A stretch of 64,000 nt of DNA, taken from assembly GCA_910579735.1 (NCBI GenBank), contig CAJTUZ010000020.1, positions 5,800 to 69,799 on the forward strand, given 5' to 3'. The notes beneath the pieces were generated by a model, which was not told where the DNA came from, made no database searches, and was given only the letters and a program-made list of their open reading frames with translations. The stretch comes from an uncultured Lachnospiraceae bacterium (GTDB taxonomy: Bacteria; Bacillota; Clostridia; Lachnospirales; Lachnospiraceae). Positions 44,469-53,556 of this stretch are shown here, piece after piece (within the stretch, counting starts at the first letter, position 1; each line of letters starts with the position of its first letter). Both the position numbers and the translations under genes were made by a program.

Positions 44469-45569
44469 ATGGCAGATCAAATGAATAGTCCCCTGCTGCG
44501 TAAAGCGGCGCAATATATTTTGAAAGATACCGGCGAAGCAAACGAGTCTCCGAAGCTGATTGTTGTCATCAGAATACTGCTTCTGTCCATGCTCTTTTAT
44601 ATTGTAGTAAATAGTATAATCTATATCAGTATTTTAAACAATATCGGAATCGTGATTTTCCTGATTTCCTTATTGATATTTTTATTGCTTTTCGGCATGA
44701 CTTACCGCTACAAGACTACTACGGTAGTCTATACATTAAATCTTTGTATGGCGGCATGGATCATCGTTAATATCTTTTACTTTGGCTGGGATACCGGGGT
44801 ACAGCATTTTATTATTGTACTTCTCGTGCTTTCCTTTTTTTCAAGTTACTCACAATACGGCGCAAAAACCTTTTACGCAATGGTTCTTTGTGTTTTTCGT
44901 ATTGCTCTGTTTCATCTATGCCGCAGCAAAGAGCCGCTCATATCTCTGCCCGACACTATGATCAACGTTTTGCAGATCATCAACACCATCATGATCTTTT
45001 CCTGCCTTTCCACGATTGCCTACGTCTTCAGCAAGGATTCGCAGACATTGGAAAGCAAGCTTGTCGAATACAATAATATTCTTGAAGACCAGGCCAATAC
45101 GGATGCCCTGACCGGTCTGTATAACAGAAGAAAAGCCATGCAGTGTTTGGAAAGCCTTTTAACGCCTTCGAATAAAAGCTTTACCAGTATCTGCATCTGC
45201 GATATTGATTTTTTCAAAAAAGTCAACGATAACTACGGACATGATGTCGGTGATATGGTGCTTCAGAATATTGCCGACGTTATGGTTACGACTTTGGATA
45301 AGAATTTTATTGTCTCCAGATGGGGCGGCGAAGAATTTCTGCTGATCTTCCCTTCCTGTAACGGAGATGATGCCTGTCCTCATTTAGAGCAGCTCAAAAG
45401 CAATATCAAGGCCCTGCAGTTTAACGCGAACGGAAAACCTTTCTCCATCACGATGACTTTCGGCCTGGCCGAATACGATTTCCGCTCCGACATCGACACG
45501 GTCATCAAAGAAGCGGACGAAAAACTCTATATGGGAAAAGAAAACGGCAGGGATCAGATCGTCTACTGA
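44469..45569 (+). CDS. Membrane diguanylate cyclase (GGDEF)
   Basis: About 366 residues. Five or six membrane helices occupy about residues 25-185, a membrane-embedded sensor of no family I can name. A short coiled linker leads to a GGDEF domain: ANTDALTGLYNRRKA, ICDIDFFKKVNDNYGHDVGD and the active-site loop WGGEEF, a functional GGEEF variant. The start is uncertain: ATG at 44469 has GAAAGG almost touching it, ATG at 44481 has it 12 bases away. Confidence 0.88.
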   Translation: MADQMNSPLLRKAAQYILKDTGEANESPKLIVVIRILLLSMLFYIVVNSIIYISILNNIGIVIFLISLLIFLLLFGMTYRYKTTTVVYTLNLCMAAWIIVNIFYFGWDTGVQHFIIVLLVLSFFSSYSQYGAKTFYAMVLCVFRIALFHLCRSKEPLISLPDTMINVLQIINTIMIFSCLSTIAYVFSKDSQTLESKLVEYNNILEDQANTDALTGLYNRRKAMQCLESLLTPSNKSFTSICICDIDFFKKVNDNYGHDVGDMVLQNIADVMVTTLDKNFIVSRWGGEEFLLIFPSCNGDDACPHLEQLKSNIKALQFNANGKPFSITMTFGLAEYDFRSDIDTVIKEADEKLYMGKENGRDQIVY

Positions 45570-45637
45570 TTTTTAACGAATGCGTCTCTTTCTTCTTACA
45601 TATATTTAATTAAAAGCATCTAAAGCAGGTTGTTTTC

Positions 45638-47473
45638 TTGAAAAAAAAGCTTTCTTTTAAACAATGGGCGGGAGCAATCCTGGTATTGCTCCTTTTTATT
45701 TTACTGACTCTCTTTCTCTACGGTTATTTTCACGAAGATTCCCGATTTGAAAAATTTGCAATGCAGTTTTTTGTAAACGAGCTCTCTTCCAATCCGATCA
45801 ATCTGCATTACACATTGACCGATCCCTCCGTATACGGCATCGACGAAAGTTCCATGACCCTTCCGATTTACCATGCCGGTCAGGCGCTCGAAAACTGGGA
45901 CAGTATACAGGAAACGCTTTCCCGCCTGAAAAAATTCCATCCCGAAAGACTATCCTCTTCCAACCAATATACCTATATTCTTTTTACTACCTATCTGGAA
46001 AACAGGAAAGCCTGCGCAGCTTATCCTTATTATGAAGAACCGCTTTCTCCCGTTTCCGGCATACAGTCCGAACTGCCCGTATTGCTGGCGGATTACCGGC
46101 TTGCTTCTACGACAGACATTCAGAATTATCTCTCTATCCTTTCCCAGATTCCTTCTTATCTGGAGGGAGTTCTCCTATATGAACGGGAAAAGATCGAATA
46201 TGACCTTTTTATGCCGGATACGGCCGTAGATAAAGTGATTGAACAATGTGAGCTGCTCATGAACAAAGATGAACTGGAAGCCGGCTCTCATTTCTTAGAG
46301 ATCACCTTCGCCGAACGTCTGTCCAAACTGGTGGAACAAAACACTATCACGGCGGAACAGTCCCGAAGTTATCAGGAAGAAAATAAACGCCTGCTTACCA
46401 CAGTCGTAGCGCCTGCCTATGATAAAATGGCAGATGAACTGACCTTGTTAAAAGGCAGCGGATGCAACGATCAGGGCCTTTGCTATCATATCGACGGCCG
46501 GGATTATTATCAGGCTTATCTGCGTCAGACGACCGGTTCCTACCGCACGGTCCCGGAGATCAAATCCCTGCTCGCCAAGGATTTCGAGCAAAACTATGCC
46601 GCACTGGTCGCACTGCTGCGTCAATACCCGGCGCTGGCAGATTCTCTTTCTGCAGAAGCTTCTCCTTTTCCTGCCCTCACACCGGAGGATATGCTGTCAT
46701 TGTTGCAGACGATGATCTCTCAGGACTATCCCGCCATTCCGGCTGATGCAGATCAGACACCGCAATGCAGCGTCAAATATGTGGACGAATGTCTTGCTCC
46801 GTATTCGGCTCCGGCCTTTTATCTGACGCCTCCGCTTGATAATATGCGGGAAAATACCATCTATATCAACAGACTTGACACGGCCGAAGGACTTTCCCTT
46901 TTTACCACGCTGGCACATGAAGGCTATCCGGGTCATCTCTACCAAACCATATACAGCGGACATTATCTGCAGGCCTCCGGCGCCTCCCCGCTCCGCAGGA
47001 CGCTGTACTACGGCGGTTACATAGAAGGCTGGGCCATGTATGTAGAACTTAATTCCTATGACTATGCCTGCCGCCTGACCAAAGATGCACGCCCGGAAAC
47101 AGAAGCGCTGTATCAGGCAGGCAGGCTGAACAGGCAGATTCAGCTGTGCCTTTATTCTCTTCTGGATATTATTATTCATTACGAAGGCGCTTCTTTTGAA
47201 AGAGTCTATCAGATTCTCTCCGCCTTCGGTTTTACACAGGAAGAAAGTGTGCGCTCCATTTATGAATATATTATTGCGCAGCCCTGCAATTATCTGAAAT
47301 ACTATCTGGGATATCTGGAGATCGAAGCATTAAAAACCCAGGCAGAAACCGCCTGGGGTGATAATTTCTCGTTATACCGTTTCCATACATTCCTGTTAAA
47401 TAACGGTCCGGCCGATTACAGGACACTGGGCAGGCTTCTGAAAGCCTCCCGGTGGTCAATCCCGGCCGCCTGA
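45638..47473 (+). CDS. DUF885 family probable metallopeptidase, membrane-anchored
   Basis: 611 residues. N-terminal membrane helix (about 10-32) with basic residues before it, so the body is outside the cell. The DUF885 signature is clear: TTLAHEGYPGHLYQTIYSGH, an HE.xxGH zinc-type motif, followed by GGYIEGWAMYVELNSYDYA with a conserved Glu. The C-terminus CNYLKYYLGYLEIEALK also matches. A TTG start at 45638 fits the N-terminus, with AGGT 10 bases before. Peptide substrate unknown. Ends 3 bases from the convergent MarR gene. Confidence 0.85.
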   Translation: MKKKLSFKQWAGAILVLLLFILLTLFLYGYFHEDSRFEKFAMQFFVNELSSNPINLHYTLTDPSVYGIDESSMTLPIYHAGQALENWDSIQETLSRLKKFHPERLSSSNQYTYILFTTYLENRKACAAYPYYEEPLSPVSGIQSELPVLLADYRLASTTDIQNYLSILSQIPSYLEGVLLYEREKIEYDLFMPDTAVDKVIEQCELLMNKDELEAGSHFLEITFAERLSKLVEQNTITAEQSRSYQEENKRLLTTVVAPAYDKMADELTLLKGSGCNDQGLCYHIDGRDYYQAYLRQTTGSYRTVPEIKSLLAKDFEQNYAALVALLRQYPALADSLSAEASPFPALTPEDMLSLLQTMISQDYPAIPADADQTPQCSVKYVDECLAPYSAPAFYLTPPLDNMRENTIYINRLDTAEGLSLFTTLAHEGYPGHLYQTIYSGHYLQASGASPLRRTLYYGGYIEGWAMYVELNSYDYACRLTKDARPETEALYQAGRLNRQIQLCLYSLLDIIIHYEGASFERVYQILSAFGFTQEESVRSIYEYIIAQPCNYLKYYLGYLEIEALKTQAETAWGDNFSLYRFHTFLLNNGPADYRTLGRLLKASRWSIPAA

Positions 47474-47476
47474 CCT

Positions 47477-47923
47477 TTATCCTTTTCCTCGTTTCGACAG
47501 GAAAAATCCGTTAAGCCGCTCCAAAGCCTTCTGGAGCACTTCTTTTTCTGCTTCCGAAAGCTGTTCCACGACAGCCTCAATCATTTCTTCGTGAAAACAC
47601 TGATGATGTAAGAACGCCTTTTTTCCTTTCGGCGTCAGAGAAACCAGGACGACCCGCCTGTCCTCTTCACTTCTGACACGCTCTACATAGTTCTTTTTGA
47701 CAAGACTATTGATGGAGATTGTCAGCGTTCCTGTTGTTACATGCAGCGCCCTGGCAACGGTCGTCATATTTTTCTGACCGTCCATCCCGATCGCTTCAAT
47801 GACACGTGCATCATTCGTTGTCATGTCCTTATATTCTTCTGTCCGTATCGCCTGTTCTTCAATTTCTTCAATATTGCGGAACAGCTTAACCAGCACATCA
47901 TTGAGTGCGTTATTGATATCCAT
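47477..47923 (-). CDS. MarR-family transcriptional regulator
   Basis: 148 residues. Winged helix with NMTTVARALHVTTGTLTISI, NSLVKKNYVERVRSEEDRRV and VLVSLTPKGKKAFLHH, the classic MarR wing. Last gene of the exporter operon, 20 bases after the permease gene, so it probably represses its own operon and responds to a compound the exporter handles. GGAG lies 12 bases before the ATG. Confidence 0.9.
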   Translation of the reverse strand: MDINNALNDVLVKLFRNIEEIEEQAIRTEEYKDMTTNDARVIEAIGMDGQKNMTTVARALHVTTGTLTISINSLVKKNYVERVRSEEDRRVVLVSLTPKGKKAFLHHQCFHEEMIEAVVEQLSEAEKEVLQKALERLNGFFLSKRGKG

Positions 47924-47943
47924 ATCCTATCGCTCCGTTCCCT

Positions 47944-50943
47944 TTACTCCATGGATTTCAGGGATTCTGCCATATTGATCTTCTCCAGTTTAAAAAACAT
48001 GATCATATTTACAAACATTGCAAAAACAAAAGTACCCGCCAGGCTGAGCAGATAACTAAACGGCGTGATCACTGCCTTGAAAGAGACCATGTCGACAGTG
48101 ATATTGTACATAATAAACCAGTGCAGACATTTCCCCAGAAACAGGCCGACAAGAGCTCCGATCCCCGTTAACATCAGGTTCTCCCGGAAAACATAGTCCG
48201 CCGTCTCTCTGGCGTAAAAGCCAAGCACCTTGATCGTCGCGATCTCCCGGATCCGTTCCGTAATATTGATATTGGTCAGATTATATAATACGATAAAGGC
48301 AAGACTTCCGGCACAGACGATGATAAGCGCCACGATATAGTCCATGCTCCTCATCATATTACCGATCCGCTCACGCATATCCATGATGACCGTAACGGCA
48401 AGCACATCTTTCCTGTCAGAAAGAGCCGCAGCCGCTCCATGAACATCCGTCCCCTCTTTTACGATTGCATAGGCGCTTTTATACTCGGGTTCTACCCCGA
48501 GCTGTTCCTGATAAGTCTCTTTACTGATATAAATATAATGATAGACAAAATTCTCACAAAGATCCGAAACAGTTACCGTGAGCGTGTTCATATCATTATC
48601 CCGGAGCGTCACTTTGTCTCCGATCTTAATGCCCATATTTTCAGCCAGTTTAGCCGTTAAAACGGCTTCTCCCATCGCGGGATAGGCGATCTCTTCGCCT
48701 TCCTCCGTATGCAGACTCACAAAAGTCCTCATCTCTTCCGCATTTTCCGGTATTTCCAGATAGATCGATTTCGTCCTGCCGTCAAAATCCAGATCGACAG
48801 TCTCTTCATACCGACAGGCAATTTCCTTCAGAGTTCCTGTCTCTTCCTGCAGAGCATTCATATCCGCTTTGCCGACACCATTTGAAAAAGTAATGCCGAT
48901 ATCAAACATCTGTATTTCATCATACTGCATTTCCGCTATATTTACAACGGAATTCCTGATACCGAAGGCCGCTACGAGCAGCGCCGTACAGCCGCTGATG
49001 CCGAGAATCATCATAAAAAAGCGCTTCTTATATCTGATGATATTACGCATGGAAACCTTATGCAGAAATTTCATCCGGCTCCAGATAAACGTTACATTTT
49101 CCAGCCATATCCGCTTGCCGCTCTTAGGCGATTTGGGGCGGATCAGATTGGCCGGCACGCTATGCAGCTCATACCGGCAGGAAAAATAGGCCGCTCCCAT
49201 AGAACAAAGCAGCGCCGCCGCAAGGGAAAAAAATGCCAGCAGGCCGTCAAAAAGATACTGAATTTCTCCCATATTATAAATAATGCCATATCCTCTCCAG
49301 ATTGTCTGCGGAAATAACCATATACCGCCCATATAACCGGCTATGGCGCCTATCGCAGCAGCAGAACCCGCATAGAACAGATATTTCCCCATAATGGCTG
49401 CACTTCCGTAACCGAGCGCTTTCAGAACGCCGATCTGCGTCCGCTGTTCCTCTACCATCCTGTTCATTGTCGTCATACAGACAAGCGCCGCAACCAGGAA
49501 AAAGAAAGCCGGGAATACATTCGCAATTGCAGCCACAATATTAGAGTCATTCTCGAAACAGACATACCCTACATTCGTATTTCTGGTCAGGACAAACACA
49601 TCAGGTTCTTCAATATCCGCAAGCTCTGCCCGTGCATCATCGATTTTCTGCTGTGCCTTGGCAACTTCTTCCTCAAATTCCGCTTTGGCATCCTCATATT
49701 CTGTTTTGGCATCCTCCAGTTCTTCTTTTGCCTCCGCAATTTCCGCTTTTCCGTCTTCTAATTCTGCCTGTGCTTCCTCCAGTTCCTTTTCCCCATCAAG
49801 AAGCGTCGTCTCCTGCGCCGCGATCTCTGTCCTTGCTGCTTCTATCTGTGCCTTTCCCTGCTGTATCTGCAGCATGGCGCCATGATACTGCTCCGCAGGC
49901 ATCATCGCCTGCATTGCATTCAGCTGCGCTTCCTGCTCTGTCAGCCCCTGCTCCTGTGCATCCAGCGTGTCCCTGGCCTGCCTGATCTGCGTCTTTCCAT
50001 CCTCTATTTCTTTCCTGTTGTCGGCAATCTCCTGCTCGCCATCCTGAATCTCCTGTTCATGATCGGCAAGCTCTGTTTCCCCATCCGAAATCTGCTGCCA
50101 TGCATCGGCAAGCTCTTCCTCAGCCTCTTTCGACTTATCATCCAGTTCGGTCTGTGCGTCGTCTATTTTCTCCTGTGCTTCTGCAATCAGCTTCGTATAT
50201 CTTTCCGCCGCAGCCAGTTCCGTTGTTTCTTCCATCTCGTCTTCCAAAGAATCTATGTGATCATTATACGCATCCGTATAGACATCATTTTTCTGTTTCA
50301 CTGTCAGATATATTTCAGTCAGATAATCACAATTAAATGCCTCCCGCGGCACACAGAAAAATCCCGTTATTTTACCGTCTCCGACAGACGTCGTTCCCCG
50401 CTCCATGTTAATATAGCAGGGCGACTGCACAAACCCCACGACCGTATAAGACGTATGATGGAGCATGTCCAGCGTGTCTTCGCTGTTATTATCCGTTACG
50501 GTTATCGTAGACCCCAGTACTGCCTCTCCATACAATATCTCATCCAGCACGCATTCATCCGCCCGCTCGGGCATCCTGCCCTCTGTCAGTACCACTCGGT
50601 TAATGGTCTCCGGCACGGCCTGGATCTTATATACAGACTCATTTCCATCTTCTATTGCACATAAAGCATCAACCGAAACCGTTCCCTCTACATCCGCGAT
50701 CTCATCCGACTCCTGAAATCTCCTGACGTCCGATTCTTCAAATCCTATCGTAGAAAGCAGCTGAAAATCAAAAAAATTCTGCCGCGATAAATAATCATTT
50801 TCCGTAACGATCATTGCCGGCGTCGTTACCTTTAATCCCGCAAAAAGAGCAACGCCAAGCATAACGATCGCTAAAATTGCCACAAACCGCCCGATACTTC
50901 CCTTTATTTCCCTGATCGTTGTCTTTATCATTCCGCTGCTCAC
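47944..50943 (-). CDS. Large FtsX-like ABC permease with coiled-coil insertion
   Basis: 999 residues. First membrane helix at about 18-38; after a MacB-like periplasmic region comes a long coiled-coil hairpin (about 240-445) of Glu/Ala-rich heptads (LAAAERYTKLIAEAQEKIDD, EAQAELEDGKAEIAEAKEEL). FtsX permease segments follow (about 480-600), then a second FtsX half (about 650-985) with its own membrane helices. This build is seen in extracellular-acting ABC systems of Firmicutes, not classical importers. Start is GTG at 50943 with GGGAG 8 bases before. Partner of the ATPase upstream. Substrate unknown. Confidence 0.88.
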   Translation of the reverse strand: MSSGMIKTTIREIKGSIGRFVAILAIVMLGVALFAGLKVTTPAMIVTENDYLSRQNFFDFQLLSTIGFEESDVRRFQESDEIADVEGTVSVDALCAIEDGNESVYKIQAVPETINRVVLTEGRMPERADECVLDEILYGEAVLGSTITVTDNNSEDTLDMLHHTSYTVVGFVQSPCYINMERGTTSVGDGKITGFFCVPREAFNCDYLTEIYLTVKQKNDVYTDAYNDHIDSLEDEMEETTELAAAERYTKLIAEAQEKIDDAQTELDDKSKEAEEELADAWQQISDGETELADHEQEIQDGEQEIADNRKEIEDGKTQIRQARDTLDAQEQGLTEQEAQLNAMQAMMPAEQYHGAMLQIQQGKAQIEAARTEIAAQETTLLDGEKELEEAQAELEDGKAEIAEAKEELEDAKTEYEDAKAEFEEEVAKAQQKIDDARAELADIEEPDVFVLTRNTNVGYVCFENDSNIVAAIANVFPAFFFLVAALVCMTTMNRMVEEQRTQIGVLKALGYGSAAIMGKYLFYAGSAAAIGAIAGYMGGIWLFPQTIWRGYGIIYNMGEIQYLFDGLLAFFSLAAALLCSMGAAYFSCRYELHSVPANLIRPKSPKSGKRIWLENVTFIWSRMKFLHKVSMRNIIRYKKRFFMMILGISGCTALLVAAFGIRNSVVNIAEMQYDEIQMFDIGITFSNGVGKADMNALQEETGTLKEIACRYEETVDLDFDGRTKSIYLEIPENAEEMRTFVSLHTEEGEEIAYPAMGEAVLTAKLAENMGIKIGDKVTLRDNDMNTLTVTVSDLCENFVYHYIYISKETYQEQLGVEPEYKSAYAIVKEGTDVHGAAAALSDRKDVLAVTVIMDMRERIGNMMRSMDYIVALIIVCAGSLAFIVLYNLTNINITERIREIATIKVLGFYARETADYVFRENLMLTGIGALVGLFLGKCLHWFIMYNITVDMVSFKAVITPFSYLLSLAGTFVFAMFVNMIMFFKLEKINMAESLKSME

Positions 50944-50969
50944 TGACTCAACTCCCTATGTTTGGCGAA

Positions 50970-51674
50970 TTACCACTCAATTTCCTCTACCGGTATAATC
51001 TGTTCATTCATCTCCATCTTTCGTATCGTTCCGCTCTTTACCGTAATAACCCTGTCCGCCATAGCGGTCAGCGCCTGGTTATGCGTAATGACCACAACCG
51101 TCATACCTGTCTTCCTGCACGTATCCTGCAGCAGCTTCAGAACCGCTTTTCCCGTATTATAATCAAGCGCCCCTGTCGGCTCGTCGCAAAGCAGAAGTTT
51201 CGGGTTCTTCGCAAGCGCCCTTGCAATCGCCACTCTCTGCTGTTCCCCGCCTGATAACTGCGCCGGAAAGTTTCCCGCTCTGTCCTTTAATCCTACCATC
51301 TCCAGAACGGACATCGCATCAAGAGGATCCTTGCAGATCTGTGCCGCCAGTTCCACATTCTCCAACGCCGTCAGGTTCTGCACCAGATTATAAAACTGGA
51401 ATACAAACCCGATATCAAATCTTCTATATGAAGTCAGCTTCTTCTTGTTATATGCCGAAATCTCATCTCCATCCAGCAGAACTTGTCCGGATGAGAGAGA
51501 ATCCATCCCGCCTAAAATATTCAGGATCGTCGTCTTACCGGCTCCGGATGCGCCCACGACCACACAGAATTCTCCTTTTTCGATTGTAAAATTTACATTT
51601 TTCAACGCTTCAATATCCACTTCGCCCATATGATATGTCTTGCTGACATCCTTAAATTCTACAAAAGAACCCAT
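50970..51674 (-). CDS. ABC transporter ATPase, LolD/MacB type
   Basis: 234 residues. Walker A GASGAGKTTILNILGGMD, Q-loop VFQFYNLVQNLTA, signature LSGGEQQRVAIARAL, Walker B LLLCDEPTGALDY and His in VVVITHNQALTAM, all typical of the MacB/LolD/FtsE group. GGAGACAG precedes the ATG. Directly upstream of the FtsX-like permease, with a 26-base gap. Confidence 0.94.
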   Translation of the reverse strand: MGSFVEFKDVSKTYHMGEVDIEALKNVNFTIEKGEFCVVVGASGAGKTTILNILGGMDSLSSGQVLLDGDEISAYNKKKLTSYRRFDIGFVFQFYNLVQNLTALENVELAAQICKDPLDAMSVLEMVGLKDRAGNFPAQLSGGEQQRVAIARALAKNPKLLLCDEPTGALDYNTGKAVLKLLQDTCRKTGMTVVVITHNQALTAMADRVITVKSGTIRKMEMNEQIIPVEEIEW

Positions 51675-51865
51675 TGATTTTCTGTCTCCTCTCGTGTCGT
51701 CACGTGACGGCCTGTCCGCCTTACGTCACGCATATCGCCTATCTGCTTCCGGTATGATCATCGTTACTTACCTATTTTAACATATGTATTTTGGTTCTAA
51801 AACAGTTTGTGTATAAAAAAACTATAAATTAACCTGTAAAAAAAGAATCTTCCGGCAGACTTTAC
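51675..51865 (-). promoter_or_regulatory. Upstream region of the MarR-linked exporter operon
   Basis: 191 bases. A perfect 12-bp palindrome CGTCACGTGACG lies at 51698-51709 and its half CGTCACG recurs at 51724-51730. Farther up, TGTTAAAAT near 51780 on the minus strand is an extended -10 candidate. The palindrome is a plausible regulator site, lying downstream of that promoter. Confidence 0.4.
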
Positions 51866-52393
51866 TCACATCATTCCCGCCAGGATAATGCTCGCGGCCA
51901 CACCGCTAAACGTCGCCAGTACTGCACCGGCAAGCGTATATCTGGTCTTCGTGACTTTGGCCGCCATATAATATACGGACATCGTATAAAACACCGTTTC
52001 CGTGCAGCTCATCATAATGGAAGTCGTCATTCCGATCAGAGAATCCGGCCCGTGATTCTTGAAAATATCCAGAACCAGTCCCGTAGCCGCAGAAGAGGAA
52101 AACATTTTCACCAAAATAAGCGGAATCAGTTCTGACGAAAAACCGGCACGCTGCGTTATTCCGGCAAAAAGACCTCCCAGAAAATCAAGAAATCCCGACG
52201 CGCGAAGAACGCCTACCGCCACCATTAAACCGATCAGTGTCGGCATGATCTGTATGACCGTATGAAAACCATCTTTTGCCCCTTTTATAAACTCTTCATA
52301 AACATTAATCCTAACACTGATTCCATACGCTACGATATAAAATATAATGACCGGGATAATAATATTGGAAAAATGAGCAAAAACCTGTGCCAT
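51866..52393 (-). CDS. spmB: Spore maturation protein B
   Basis: 175-residue membrane protein needed for spore core dehydration in Bacillus and Clostridium. Nucleoside-recognition (Gate) family strings: GAKDGFHTVIQIMPTLIGLM, VGVLRASGFLDFL, ELIPLILVKMFSSSAATG and MSCTETVFYTMSVYYMA. Full length. The usual partner spmA is not upstream; a sugar kinase gene is. The start ATG is just downstream of a 13-bp hairpin that contains its only ribosome-site candidate. Confidence 0.92.
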   Translation of the reverse strand: MAQVFAHFSNIIIPVIIFYIVAYGISVRINVYEEFIKGAKDGFHTVIQIMPTLIGLMVAVGVLRASGFLDFLGGLFAGITQRAGFSSELIPLILVKMFSSSAATGLVLDIFKNHGPDSLIGMTTSIMMSCTETVFYTMSVYYMAAKVTKTRYTLAGAVLATFSGVAASIILAGMM

Positions 52394-52399
52394 AGAAAT

Positions 52400-52435
52400 G
52401 CCTGCATAAATTCTTTCTTTTAAATTTATGCAGGC
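52400..52435 (-). promoter_or_regulatory. Perfect 13-bp hairpin just before spmB
   Basis: 52400-52412 pairs with 52423-52435 around a 10-base loop. It ends 6 bases before the spmB ATG and includes GCAGG, so folding would limit translation. It could also be a terminator remnant after the kinase gene, but no T-tract follows. Confidence 0.5.
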
Positions 52436-52486
52436 AGCTCCCTATTTATGAAGTCTCTTTGTCATTCCCGTATTGCCAAAATTCTT

Positions 52487-53365
52487 TTATATGCCGCTTT
52501 CCAACTCCATCATTCCCAGTTTCAAAGCGCCCATGATACCCTGTTTATCATTCAGACTCTGTAAAACGATGAAGGAGTCCAGATCCTCCAGTTCTTTGGT
52601 CTTAAGATAGCCGTTTAATAACTGCGCAAATCTCTCCCTGATCAACGGAAGAAGCTGTGTCTGGTGCATGACGCCGCCTCCCAGGATGATCCGCTGCGGA
52701 GACAACACACATGTATAATTGACAAGCGCCTGTGCAATATATTCCGCTTCCATTTCCCAGACTTCTTTTTGATCCGAAAGCTCTACCGCTTTCTTTCCAT
52801 AGCGCCCTTCAATAGCTGGTCCTGCCGCCAGTCCCTCCAGACAGTTCTCATGAAAAGGACAGAATCCTTTATACGTATCATTCGGTAATTTCCGAAGCAG
52901 GATATGACCGCCTTCCGGATGCAGCATACCATGCAAAAGCCTGCCATCCGCGATGACACCTACCCCTACACCGGTTCCGATCGTAATATAAATACAGCTT
53001 TTTAACCCTCTTCCGATTCCCCACGTATATTCACCCAGAACGGAACCGTTTACATCCGTATCAAATCCTACCGGAACGCCAAGCTCCCGTTTAAAGGTGC
53101 CTGCAATATCAAAATACTGCCATGCCTTCTTCGGTGTTGTCGTAATACATCCGTATGTATCCGAATCGCGGTTTAAGTCAATCGGTCCGAAACAGCCGAT
53201 GCCCAGCGCCTCTATTTTTTTCCCTTTGAAAAAGGAAAGTAATTTGGGCATAGTGATCTCCGGCGTTTCTGTGGGAATGGATACCTGTTCTAATATTTCT
53301 CCGTTTTCGTTGCCAATGGCACATACCATCTTCGTGCCTCCGGCTTCTAATGCTCCAAGCAGCAT
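52487..53365 (-). CDS. ROK-family sugar kinase, probable fructokinase
   Basis: 292 residues. ATP-site LGALEAGGTKMVCAIGNE, catalytic Asp in VGFDTDVNGSVLGE, GTGVGVGVI, and the zinc motif HPEGGHILL...GFCPFHENCLEGLA. The EAGGTK start and spacing of the zinc cluster fit ScrK/GmuE-type fructokinases better than glucokinases. ATG at 53365 has AAAAGGAGG 8 bases before; an upstream ATG at 53392 is less likely. Confidence 0.88.
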   Translation of the reverse strand: MLLGALEAGGTKMVCAIGNENGEILEQVSIPTETPEITMPKLLSFFKGKKIEALGIGCFGPIDLNRDSDTYGCITTTPKKAWQYFDIAGTFKRELGVPVGFDTDVNGSVLGEYTWGIGRGLKSCIYITIGTGVGVGVIADGRLLHGMLHPEGGHILLRKLPNDTYKGFCPFHENCLEGLAAGPAIEGRYGKKAVELSDQKEVWEMEAEYIAQALVNYTCVLSPQRIILGGGVMHQTQLLPLIRERFAQLLNGYLKTKELEDLDSFIVLQSLNDKQGIMGALKLGMMELESGI

Positions 53366-53556
53366 GGTGGGATCCTCCTTTTCGGTAATCATGTATTACC
53401 CCATATTTTATTTCAACATTGCAAAAAATACAACCTTTTTGTAACACTAAACATGATTTTAATACTATATTTTATGATCTACGCACTCTCAAAAAAGTCT
53501 ACACCTCCACAAAGAGTACGACTCCTATAAAAGACTATTTTTTCCGTACTGGTACG
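53366..53556. other. Intergenic region between kinase gene and CRISPR array
   Basis: AT-rich. It presumably holds the kinase promoter (minus strand) and the leader-distal flank of the array. No gene seen. Confidence 0.4.

Noticed and set aside
49632..50664. Plus-strand frames of 117-260 codons
   Set aside because: Antisense to the coiled-coil region of the FtsX-like permease, whose biased codons leave the other strand open.
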